A DNA stretch of 64,000 bases from a bacterium 1XD21-70 (lineage in GTDB: Bacteria > Bacillota > Clostridia > Lachnospirales > Lachnospiraceae): assembly GCA_003669055.1 (NCBI GenBank), contig RAYB01000006.1, positions 1 to 64,000 on the forward strand, in the 5' to 3' direction. Shown here in pieces: positions 54,757-64,000 of this stretch. Both the position numbers and the translations under genes were made by a program. Below the pieces are notes generated by a model. It searched no databases. It had not been told where the DNA came from and saw only the letters and a list, made by a program, of their open reading frames with translations. How positions within the stretch are numbered: position 1 is the first letter of the stretch; each line of letters begins with the position of its first letter.

Positions 54757-56364
54757 TTGATTGATTTTACCAGGAGAAAGAGGTCGGCAGGGAAAGCTAT
54801 GATCACGGCCCTGGCTGTCGGGCTGATTGCCAGCCTGGCAGGCTGCAAGCAACAGCAGGTGGAGGAGACAGAAACCACTGTCCAGAAGATAGTGCTGTTA
54901 GATGAGACATTAAGCCCTACCGAGGCGGATGAGACAGTGATGGCATTGACCCCGGACGGGCCGCTTTTGCCTTCCGTGGAGGGGGTGTCGGCAGAATATA
55001 CGGATCCGATCCCGGATTATCTGCGCCCGGGGATGCAGCACCCGGTAGTGGTAAAACTGCAGGAACGCCTGATGATGCTTGGGTTTATGGATACGGACGA
55101 ACCTACGGATCTGTATGGCGATGTGACGATGAACGCAGTGAAGATCTACCAGAGGCAGAATAAGCTGGCACAGGACGGGGTAATCGGCCCGAATACCCTA
55201 AAGGCAATCCTTTCACCGGAAGCCAAGTATTATGCGGCTCAGAAAGAGGATGAAGGCGACGACATCGGCAGGATCCAGCAGAGGCTTTACGAGTTAGGGT
55301 ACCTGGCAACGGCAGACATGGTAACCGGGCATTTCGGCGACAGCACGGAAACCGCGGTTAAGAAGATGCAGGAGGTCAATGCGCTTGACCAGGACGGAAA
55401 AGTGGGAAGAAAGACCATGAACCTGCTATACAGTGAGGAAGTAAAGCCCAATATGCTTTCTTTTGGGGAGACCAGCGATGTGGTTCTGGCAGCACAGAAG
55501 CGCTTAAAACTCCTGGGCTATATGACCTCGGAGCCGGACGGGAATTATGGCAATGATACGGTGATGGCAGTGAAGCAATTCCAATCCCGGAACGACCAGG
55601 TGGTGGACGGATACTTAGGGCCGTCCACGCGGATTGCGCTTAACAGCGATATGGCGGTACCAAACGGGTTACGGCTTGGGGACAGCGGCGATACGATTTC
55701 CAAGGTTCAGGACATGCTGAGCAAGCTGGGATATATCCATTCCGGCAATGTTACCGGATATTACGGCGAGATCACGGAGAATGCCGTAAAACTTTTCCAG
55801 AGGACAAACAACCTGTCGGTTGACGGCGCGGTCGGGGCACAGACGATGGCGATGCTGACAGGGGGAGGGGCGAAGCGGGCACCGGCCAATGCACCCCGGC
55901 AGACCACAGGGAGTTCCGGCAGTTCTTCCGGAGGCCGGACCCAGACAGGCGGGAGCAGTTCCTCCTCCGGCGGCGGCATGCCAAATACCGGGACGGCCTC
56001 CGGGAGTGCGAGTGCTTTGATCTCGGTGGCAAAATCCAAGCTGGGTTCGCCCTATGTATGGGGGGCGAAGGGCCCGAATTCTTTTGACTGTTCCGGATTT
56101 GTATATTGGTGCCTGAATCAGGTTGGGGTGCGGCAAAGCTATATCACTTCGTCCGGATGGCGCAGTGTGGGCCGCTACACGAAGATTACCAGTTTTTCAA
56201 ACCTGCGTGCCGGTGACATCATTGTCGTCAGCGGCCATGTGGGCATCGTGGCAGAGGGCGGCACCGTGGTGGACGCCTCCTCCGGAAACGGCAGGGTGGT
56301 GCACCGTTCTTTAAGTTCCTGGTGGAGGAATAACTTTATTTGCGGCTGGAGGATTTTCGGGTAA
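54757..56364 (+). CDS. Lipoprotein with four peptidoglycan-binding repeats and NlpC/P60 domain
   Basis: Putative cell wall hydrolase of 535 residues, from a TTG start (GAAGGTG site 5 nt upstream). N-terminal signal with lipobox SLAGC (about residue 29). Four PG_binding_1 repeats follow (about 89-150, 168-228, 232-300, 305-370), each with YG/FG...AVK.FQ and DG.vG..T. A Gly/Ser-rich linker (about 375-420) leads to the NlpC/P60 domain with catalytic Cys in FDCSGFVYW and His in SGHVGIV. It is expected to be anchored to the membrane and to cut peptide bonds in the wall. Confidence 0.88.
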   Translation: MIDFTRRKRSAGKAMITALAVGLIASLAGCKQQQVEETETTVQKIVLLDETLSPTEADETVMALTPDGPLLPSVEGVSAEYTDPIPDYLRPGMQHPVVVKLQERLMMLGFMDTDEPTDLYGDVTMNAVKIYQRQNKLAQDGVIGPNTLKAILSPEAKYYAAQKEDEGDDIGRIQQRLYELGYLATADMVTGHFGDSTETAVKKMQEVNALDQDGKVGRKTMNLLYSEEVKPNMLSFGETSDVVLAAQKRLKLLGYMTSEPDGNYGNDTVMAVKQFQSRNDQVVDGYLGPSTRIALNSDMAVPNGLRLGDSGDTISKVQDMLSKLGYIHSGNVTGYYGEITENAVKLFQRTNNLSVDGAVGAQTMAMLTGGGAKRAPANAPRQTTGSSGSSSGGRTQTGGSSSSSGGGMPNTGTASGSASALISVAKSKLGSPYVWGAKGPNSFDCSGFVYWCLNQVGVRQSYITSSGWRSVGRYTKITSFSNLRAGDIIVVSGHVGIVAEGGTVVDASSGNGRVVHRSLSSWWRNNFICGWRIFG

Positions 56365-56385
56365 ACATCAATTATGTTTTACAAT

Positions 56386-56427
56386 AAAAGGCAGGGCATG
56401 GGATCACAACCCATATCCTGCCTTTTT
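56386..56427. terminator. Terminator after the NlpC/P60 gene
   Basis: AAAAGGCAGG-GC-ATGGG (56386-56402) pairs with CCCAT-AT-CCTGCCTTTTT (56410-56427), with a small internal loop. It can also end the convergent histidine kinase transcript. Confidence 0.88.
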
Positions 56428-56433
56428 AGCCGG

Positions 56434-58728
56434 CTATTTTTTAACAATCTTAAAGCCTATGCGGGCTTTATATAAATCTCCGTCCACCAGTATCTCAAAG
56501 GTTCCGCCCTGCAGCTTGGTCAGGCTCTGGGCAATAGAAAGGCCAAGCCCGCTGCCTTCGGTAGTCCTTGAGACGTCCCCCCGGACAAAACGTTCGGTCA
56601 GGTCATCGGAACTGATATTCAGCGGATGTGCGGAAACATTTTTGATGGTGAAATAGGCGTACTCGTTTTCACAGGTAACCTCGGCAAAAACCCGGCTATG
56701 CTCCATGGCATATTTAAATGCATTGTTATAGAGGTTTTCCAGGACACGCCAGAGATGGCGCCCGTCTGCCTCGATGATGATGCTGTGGCTGGGGAGACCC
56801 GGCACCAGTTCCAGATCTCTTTCTGAAAATTTCTCTTCAAACTCCCCGTTGGTCTGCCAGATCATCTCTACCAGGTCAAGCTGCATCATTTCCAGCTTTA
56901 AGGTGCCTGAACTTGCTTTTGATGCTTCCAGCAGATCCTCCGTCAGGGTCTTTAAACGCTGGGATTTCTGTTCGAGGATCACCAGGTATTCCTGGACTTT
57001 TTTATTTTGTACCTGTTCCCGCTTGATTAAGTCCACATAATTGATAATCGATGTCAGGGGAGTCTTGATATCATGGGATACATTCGTAATCAGGTCTGCT
57101 TTGAGGCGTTCGCTTTTGACCTTTTCCTGGAGTGCGCGTTCCAGGCCGGTACCAATGCGGTTGATCATGCGGGCAGTGGCCAGTTCTTTGCCGGACAAGC
57201 CGTCCAGTTCCATCTGGTAGGAGGTATCGCCGCCGGCGATTTTGGCGATTGCATCGGCGATCTTGTCCTCCTGCCTGACCGATAAAAACATTTTCTGGAA
57301 AGTAAGGTAATCTACTGCCAGCAGGGAGGCAAAGAGCGCCAGGGCGGCAAACTTAGCCAGAGGAAGGTGCCAGTGGGAGACAGACAGCAAAAACAGGGCG
57401 GCACCGGAAAGCTGAGCCAGGACGAAAGCGAAAAAGCCGCAGAACAGGCGGTGGCTGAAGGAACGGTGCACAAAATACAGGTTGATGTTCTGCAGGATGT
57501 GGAAGGTAAGGCTGTTTGCCCAAAGCTGCCTGCATTTATAACGGCGCAGCAGGCTGAAACCGGAAATAACTACACACCCATAGATGATAATCGCAGACAT
57601 CATGCGTTCGGCGTATTCCCAAGAGGATTCTGCCACCAGCAGATGCATCACGCGGTAACCGATTTTTTCGCCTAAAAACATAGCGAACATGGTGAAAATC
57701 CCGGCAAGGAGGACAAAACACTCCGTATAGACCAGGTCAAAACCGGAAAGGGACGGTGAGGGGCTGCCTTTGTGCTTATAGCCAGACACGAGGATCAGGT
57801 AATATAAGGAGGTCAGGCAGCCAATGATGCCGATTGCCAGCCCCAAAAGCCCTTCCAGGATGCGCCCGCGCAATTGTTGGTAGAGAGCCGCATTTTCGGC
57901 ATAGATATCGTCGGCAGCATAGCTGGTATCCACGGCAGCCATTATGTAATAATGTTCGGCATCATAAAAATTATTCTTTTCCATGGAGGCAGTCATATTG
58001 GAGGGGAGTTCCAAAAGGTTGGTGTCAATGACAGCAGAATGGCTGTCCATATAACAATAAGCCCCCAGCTGCCGCAGCTGTGCCAGGGAGAGCCCCTCGG
58101 CATTTGTATACAAAAGCTGCTCATCCTCATCATCATACTGAATACGGAAGTAGAGATTGGAAGGGTTGGCAATCATCCGGTAATGGACTTTATAGTAAAA
58201 ACCGAGGCAGTTTAAGACCTCGCGGGACAGTTCTAAGAGCGAGGTGTAGGCATCACCGGGCTCCGTGATCTGCTGGTCCGTCATGTAAGCCCGCCAGTTG
58301 ATGCGGCAGTCCTTGGCAGTGGCGGCATTGTCGTATACCAGGAGGTCGCTGGCAACATCAAAATTACTGTTCAGATAGAAGCCCTGGCTGCGCGCGTAGC
58401 GAAGCACCTCCTCCAATGTATAGATGATCTCCGGCCCGTCGCCCCGGCTGATGGAGAACATTTGGCTGGAGAGATCCAGGGAACCGTCCTCCTCAAAAAC
58501 GTCGCGGTAAGAGACATAGCGGAAAATGTTATCCAAATCCTTCTGGAACTGTGCCGTAAACTGGGGTGAATCCTCATAAGAACGGTCCCGAAGCCAGGAA
58601 AGCCCGGATCCGGCTCCAATATTCAGATATATAATGCTGATCCCGCCGACGGCCAAAGTCAGGAAGATGAGATGCAAAAGGACAGCAATATTTTTTTTGA
58701 TCAGCAGTGAGTAGTCTTTGAATTTCAT
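56434..58728 (-). CDS. Sensor histidine kinase, multi-pass
   Basis: A 764-residue membrane kinase. The first membrane segment (about 13-33) is followed by an outer sensor region of about 250 residues, then about five more membrane helices (about 285-480). A HAMP-like linker leads to the HisKA box NVSHDIKTPLTSIINY (phospho-acceptor His) and HATPase motifs NLYNNAFKYA and GSGLGLSIAQ. It is similar in the kinase part to VanS-type sensors. The signal is unknown. It is 8 nt downstream of its response regulator. Confidence 0.9.
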   Translation of the reverse strand: MKFKDYSLLIKKNIAVLLHLIFLTLAVGGISIIYLNIGAGSGLSWLRDRSYEDSPQFTAQFQKDLDNIFRYVSYRDVFEEDGSLDLSSQMFSISRGDGPEIIYTLEEVLRYARSQGFYLNSNFDVASDLLVYDNAATAKDCRINWRAYMTDQQITEPGDAYTSLLELSREVLNCLGFYYKVHYRMIANPSNLYFRIQYDDEDEQLLYTNAEGLSLAQLRQLGAYCYMDSHSAVIDTNLLELPSNMTASMEKNNFYDAEHYYIMAAVDTSYAADDIYAENAALYQQLRGRILEGLLGLAIGIIGCLTSLYYLILVSGYKHKGSPSPSLSGFDLVYTECFVLLAGIFTMFAMFLGEKIGYRVMHLLVAESSWEYAERMMSAIIIYGCVVISGFSLLRRYKCRQLWANSLTFHILQNINLYFVHRSFSHRLFCGFFAFVLAQLSGAALFLLSVSHWHLPLAKFAALALFASLLAVDYLTFQKMFLSVRQEDKIADAIAKIAGGDTSYQMELDGLSGKELATARMINRIGTGLERALQEKVKSERLKADLITNVSHDIKTPLTSIINYVDLIKREQVQNKKVQEYLVILEQKSQRLKTLTEDLLEASKASSGTLKLEMMQLDLVEMIWQTNGEFEEKFSERDLELVPGLPSHSIIIEADGRHLWRVLENLYNNAFKYAMEHSRVFAEVTCENEYAYFTIKNVSAHPLNISSDDLTERFVRGDVSRTTEGSGLGLSIAQSLTKLQGGTFEILVDGDLYKARIGFKIVKK

Positions 58729-58736
58729 AGCTGCTC

Positions 58737-59432
58737 CTATTGTTTTTCAATCTTATAGCCTACACCCCATACCACTTTTAAGTAACGCGGTTCCCGGGGA
58801 TTGATCTCGATCTTCTCCCGGATATGGCGGATATGGACAGCCACCGTATTGTCGGCGCCAATGGCTTCCTCGTTCCAGATCTGTTCATAGATCTCGTCAA
58901 TAGAAAATACTTTTCCGGCATTTTTGACTAGCAAAAGCAGGATATTATACTCGATTGGCGTCAGCTTGATAGGGTCGTCATCCACCCATACCTCCTTGGT
59001 ATCGTCATTGATGGCAAGCCCCCCGCATTTATATACCTGGTCGCTGGCCTGCTGGTTCATATTCCCAAGCTGGGTATAGCGGCGGAGCTGGGATTTGACC
59101 CTGGCAACCAGTTCTAAAGGGCTGAACGGTTTGGACAGATAGTCATCCGCGCCGATGTTCAGCCCCAGGATCTTATCCGTGTCCTCCGATTTGGCAGAGA
59201 GGATGATGATGGGGATGCTGCTGGTCTCACGTACCTTTAAGGTGGTGCGGATGCCGTCTAACCCCGGCATCATGACATCCACAATCATAAGGTCTGCCGG
59301 CTGGTTCTCCAATATTTCCAGTGCTTCATACCCATCATAAGCCTTTATAACCTGGAAGCCTTCCCCAGTCAGGTATATGTCAATCGCATCCACGATCTGC
59401 TTATCGTCATCACATACTAAAATTGTCTGCAT
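58737..59432 (-). CDS. OmpR/VanR-family response regulator
   Basis: A 231-residue two-domain regulator. The receiver has the acidic pair CDDDK, phospho-acceptor Asp in MIVDVMMPGLDG, and the conserved Lys in YLSKPFSP. The C-terminal winged helix ends in VWGVGYKIEKQ. The ATG at 59432 has AAAGGAG 8 nt upstream; a longer reading to 59558 would run into the upstream terminator. Confidence 0.94.
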   Translation of the reverse strand: MQTILVCDDDKQIVDAIDIYLTGEGFQVIKAYDGYEALEILENQPADLMIVDVMMPGLDGIRTTLKVRETSSIPIIILSAKSEDTDKILGLNIGADDYLSKPFSPLELVARVKSQLRRYTQLGNMNQQASDQVYKCGGLAINDDTKEVWVDDDPIKLTPIEYNILLLLVKNAGKVFSIDEIYEQIWNEEAIGADNTVAVHIRHIREKIEINPREPRYLKVVWGVGYKIEKQ

Positions 59433-59483
59433 AGTCCCCGCTCCTTTTCTTGATGTTTTCCTGTAAATTTTGCCTATGTGGAT

Positions 59484-59512
59484 AGTATACAACAAAAGGG
59501 ACCCCGCCGCAA
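59484..59512 (-). promoter_or_regulatory. Promoter of the two-component operon
   Basis: On the minus strand, -35 TTGCGG (59507-59512) and -10 TATACT (59484-59489), spacer 17 bp. The -35 lies inside the terminator of the upstream kinase-like gene. Confidence 0.5.
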
Positions 59513-59525
59513 TCGGCAAGATCCC
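59490..59525 (-). terminator. Terminator of the kinase-like gene
   Basis: On the minus strand GGGA...TCCC and GCCG/CGGC pair (59498-59501 with 59522-59525, 59506-59509 with 59514-59517), followed by TTTTGTTG. It has an internal loop. Confidence 0.6.
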
Positions 59526-59544
59526 TCCGGGTGAAAAAATCGGC

Positions 59545-60297
59545 TTACTGGTAATCACAGATGTCCACCCATTTGTGAAGCAATTCTGCTTCCTCAGGGC
59601 GGTGTTTGGTCAGCTGCGCGGCAGCTACCAGCGGCAGCCACTGCTGCACATAGCGGCGGTCTGTATCTGTTTTCTCACAGAACAGTTCCATATACCTATC
59701 TGCCCGTCCCTGATCCTCCAGGCACAGCAGAAGATAGGTGCGGGCGGCATCCGCGCTGGCATTGCCCTGGGTCGCATGAACCCAGTCCAGCACATACATG
59801 GAGCCGTCATCGGTTACGATGATGTTGCTGGGCTGAAAATCTCCATGGCACAGCTTTACATGTTTGGGCATACCATCCAATCTTGTCAGGAGGTCATAAC
59901 GATTGACAGAGTTTAATCCTTCCACGTCAGAAATCTGCCGGATCATCTTGTCTTTGAGTTTGTTCAGTAAGGGGCAGACCTTGGAATGAATTGTCAACTG
60001 TAAGTCAACCATCTGCTCCATGTACTCATCCAGCTTATCAGGATTCTCATCCATCAGCTGTTTGAGGGTTTTGCCGTCAATGAAGTCTTTGGTAATGGAC
60101 CAGCATCCGTCCTCGTCAACGGAAACTGCCAGGGTAGCGGGGATATTGATTCCGCCGATCTCTTCCACCCGGGCACTGACTAAGGCTTCGTTTAACACCT
60201 CTGCCTTGGGAAATCCCTTGCAGAAAGATTTGATTGCCTTGTCACCGTCGCGGTATACGCTTTTGGTCGCATTTTTGGATATTAACTCTCTTGCCAT
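59545..60297 (-). CDS. Aminoglycoside phosphotransferase-fold kinase
   Basis: A 250-residue kinase-fold protein. The Brenner motif LCHGDFQPSNII and the metal-binding YVLDWVHA are clear. A Lys in DKAIKSF and the ITKDFIDG hinge are seen. It is like the TIGR02172-type family, whose substrates are unknown, so antibiotic resistance should not be assumed. The ATG at 60297 has GGAAGGAG upstream. Confidence 0.82.
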   Translation of the reverse strand: MARELISKNATKSVYRDGDKAIKSFCKGFPKAEVLNEALVSARVEEIGGINIPATLAVSVDEDGCWSITKDFIDGKTLKQLMDENPDKLDEYMEQMVDLQLTIHSKVCPLLNKLKDKMIRQISDVEGLNSVNRYDLLTRLDGMPKHVKLCHGDFQPSNIIVTDDGSMYVLDWVHATQGNASADAARTYLLLCLEDQGRADRYMELFCEKTDTDRRYVQQWLPLVAAAQLTKHRPEEAELLHKWVDICDYQ

Positions 60298-60351
60298 ACA
60301 TAACTCTCCTTCCTTTTTTGTTACGGATATAACCAATGGCCGATCAACTTT

Positions 60352-60380
60352 ATTCTACTACAAACCGGGAAGAATGTCAC
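60352..60380 (-). promoter_or_regulatory. Promoter of the kinase-like gene
   Basis: On the minus strand, -35 GTGACA (60375-60380) and -10 TAGAAT (60352-60357), spacer 17 bp. Confidence 0.5.
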
Positions 60381-60461
60381 TTGTTTTTTTGATAAATTTT
60401 TAACAAAATCTCACCTGCCTATTGTCACATTTATGGCTTGGAGAGAATTTTCCTCTTGCTA

Positions 60462-62378
<1,917 letters not shown>

Positions 62379-62379
62379 A

Positions 62380-63723
62380 TTATTTATCCTCCCTGATCTT
62401 TAAGGCAACCCCCTCGTTGCCCGGTAATGTGATAGTAAGCTTGCCGTCTTTTATAGGGATGATGGAACCGTCCATCAGGTTTTCTGCCAGGGATGCCTTG
62501 AAAGGAACCGGTATGGCGAGATCCGCGGGCTGGGAGTCATTGTTGGCTGCCGTGATAACCGCAGAGCCGTCCGCATGGCGGGCAAAGGCATACTGGCGGT
62601 TGGTCAGCAGCAGTTCCTGGTAACGCCCGCCGGCAAATTCCGGCTGGGTGGTATGGATGTGTGCCAGCCGGGCAATATAGTCTGTCAGGCTGCAGTGCAG
62701 CCGTTTGCTGTCTGCTATGGCAATTTGCGGGCGTAACTGGGTGTCGCTGTTGTTGGTGCGCATTCCCTCCACGCCCCATTCCCCGCCGTAGTAGACAGAA
62801 GGGATGCCGGGCAAGGTAAACAAGAGCAGATAGGCAAGCGGCAGGTGTGCTTTTTCTTTCAGCTTGCTGGCAATCCGGTTCTCGTCATGGTTGTCAACGA
62901 AGGTATATAATTTTGTGCCGATGGCCTCCAAGCGCCGTACATTGTGGGCAATTTCAAAGAAATTGTGGTCATTCAGCCCGGAATACAAGCTTTTATGTAG
63001 CTCGTAATTGGTGACGGAATGGAGCATCCCGGGATTGGCCCAGCGGGAATAGTCGCCGTGGATTACCTCGCCCATCAGCCAGAAATCCTCCTTCATGCCA
63101 GCCGTCTGCTGGCGCAGTTCCGCCATAAACTGGAAATCCAGCACATTGGCACAGTCCAGGCGGATACCGTCAATGTCAAATTCGTCGATCCAGAAGCGGA
63201 TCACATCGAAAAGGTATTCCTTAACCTGCGGGTTCTGGAGGTTGAGGCAGGGAAGTTCATAATGCCCCTGCCAGGCCTCATAGCCAAAAGAGTCTCCCAG
63301 GGGGCTCTGCCAGCCGAAATTGACACCTTTGTACCAGCCGGCATAAGGGGAAGCTTCTCTTTTTTGCTGAATATCCTGAAAGGCAAAAAACTCACGGCCA
63401 GTATGGTTAAATACGCCGTCAACCACCACACGGATATCGGCCTCATGGCACAATTTTACAAATTCGGCAAAGTCTTCATTCGTTCCCAGGCGCCGGTCTG
63501 TCAGCTTGTAGTCACGGGTGTCATAGCCGTGGGAGGACGACTCGAAAAGCGGGCCGATATAAAGGGCATTGCAGCCCAATTCTTCCATATGGGCTACCCA
63601 GAGATCCAATTCTTCAAACCGTTTGGAAGGAACGCTTTCTAAATCCTGGTTTTCTTTGGGCGCGCCGGTCATGCCCAGCGGATACATGTGGTAAAATACA
63701 GCCTTTTCGTACCAAATACTCAT
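62380..63723 (-). CDS. GH13-family alpha-amylase-like enzyme
   Basis: A 447-residue intracellular (no signal) GH13 hydrolase. Catalytic Asp in DGIRLDCANV, Glu in LMGEVIHG, Asp in VDNHDENR. It lacks an extra starch-binding domain. Probable role: breakdown or trimming of maltodextrin or glycogen, next to glgB. The exact GH13 subfamily is not clear. Confidence 0.9.
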   Translation of the reverse strand: MSIWYEKAVFYHMYPLGMTGAPKENQDLESVPSKRFEELDLWVAHMEELGCNALYIGPLFESSSHGYDTRDYKLTDRRLGTNEDFAEFVKLCHEADIRVVVDGVFNHTGREFFAFQDIQQKREASPYAGWYKGVNFGWQSPLGDSFGYEAWQGHYELPCLNLQNPQVKEYLFDVIRFWIDEFDIDGIRLDCANVLDFQFMAELRQQTAGMKEDFWLMGEVIHGDYSRWANPGMLHSVTNYELHKSLYSGLNDHNFFEIAHNVRRLEAIGTKLYTFVDNHDENRIASKLKEKAHLPLAYLLLFTLPGIPSVYYGGEWGVEGMRTNNSDTQLRPQIAIADSKRLHCSLTDYIARLAHIHTTQPEFAGGRYQELLLTNRQYAFARHADGSAVITAANNDSQPADLAIPVPFKASLAENLMDGSIIPIKDGKLTITLPGNEGVALKIREDK

Positions 63724-63757
63724 TGATGTAAACCTCCTGAAAGATACAAATAATCGG

Positions 63758-63982
63758 TCAGAGCCCCTCTAATAATTTGAAGCGTCTGAGCAGAAACTGA
63801 TACCGGAGCTGTGCCGCCTTCAATTCGTAGATATAACAGTCGATCAGCGTCGGATCCACCACCTGTTCAAAATGGTTCCGGGCAGACTCGATCGTGTTCC
63901 GTGTGCGGTCGATCTCTTCAATCAGTTCCTGGTTTTCTGGCGGCAGGCTCTGCCTGCGTTTTGGTAAAAGCCCTGTTTTCAT
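63758..63982 (-). CDS. DUF2508 (YaaL-like) protein
   Basis: A 74-residue helical protein, MKTGLLPKRR onward, with a conserved FEQVVDPTLIDCYIYELKAAQ region. It is the DUF2508/YaaL family, often next to recR and bofA in Firmicutes, function unknown. The ATG has AGGAGA upstream. Its upstream neighbours are outside the window. Confidence 0.85.
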   Translation of the reverse strand: MKTGLLPKRRQSLPPENQELIEEIDRTRNTIESARNHFEQVVDPTLIDCYIYELKAAQLRYQFLLRRFKLLEGL

Positions 63983-64000
63983 AATCCTATCTCCTGTCTG

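Noticed and set aside
59545-60297. Aminoglycoside resistance gene
   Set aside because: Only the general kinase fold is visible; it looks like a housekeeping paralogue family, so a resistance call is not supported.

Overview
The window is the replication-origin region of a spore-forming, low-to-mid GC Firmicute, most likely a Lachnospiraceae member. The grounds are the clostridial order around dnaA, spmA/spmB, ricT, DUF4446, DUF4317 and DUF2508 proteins, a streptococcal-type fab/acc cluster with a fused AccD-AccA, and strong AGGAGG ribosome binding sites used also with TTG and GTG starts. No phage, transposase, rRNA gene or CRISPR array is visible.

Layout. 1-430: an outward-facing strong promoter, tRNA-Ser(GCU) and its promoter. 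431-10642 (minus strand): two-subunit class I fumarase, then gyrA, gyrB, recF, yaaA, dnaN, dnaA. The origin is bipartite, with DnaA boxes on both sides of dnaA (about 9124-9218 and 10692-10850). 11005-19797 (plus strand): an ECF transporter S component, then rpmH, rnpA, yidD, yidC, jag, mnmE, mnmG, rsmG, tag. 19908-23896: two minus-strand genes between or beside two perfect parS sites, a large hairpin element, a 13-unit tandem repeat, then parA-parB. 23907-32329: DUF4446, an unknown membrane protein with a sigma-like N-terminus, a PLP decarboxylase carrying two inverted consensus DnaA boxes, a guanylate-kinase-like protein, holB, ricT, trmN6, rsmI. 32422-46720: cysK, the fatty-acid operon (fabH, acpP, fabK, fabD, fabG, fabF, accB, fabZ, accC, accDA, a FabK-like flavoprotein), spmA-spmB, a FabT-like MarR regulator and a lipoprotein. 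46770-56364: DUF885 metallopeptidase-like lipoprotein, DUF4317, gdpP-rplI-dnaB, a MerR/coiled-coil protein, and an NlpC/P60 lipoprotein. 56434-63982 (minus strand): a two-component system, an aminoglycoside-kinase-fold protein, glgB, a GH13 amylase and DUF2508.

How it works together. The core is replication initiation and elongation (DnaA, DnaN, gyrase, DnaB, HolB), chromosome segregation (ParA, ParB, parS), tRNA and rRNA modification, and membrane lipid supply. A FabT-like regulator and a matching TTTTGA-AAA-TCAAAA operator at the fabH promoter suggest a local feedback circuit for fatty acid synthesis. The parts least explained by known genes are the structured element plus tandem array placed in the apparent leader of parAB (21540-22106), the change of base composition that continues into parA, and the DnaA-box inverted repeat inside the decarboxylase gene at 27006-27039.
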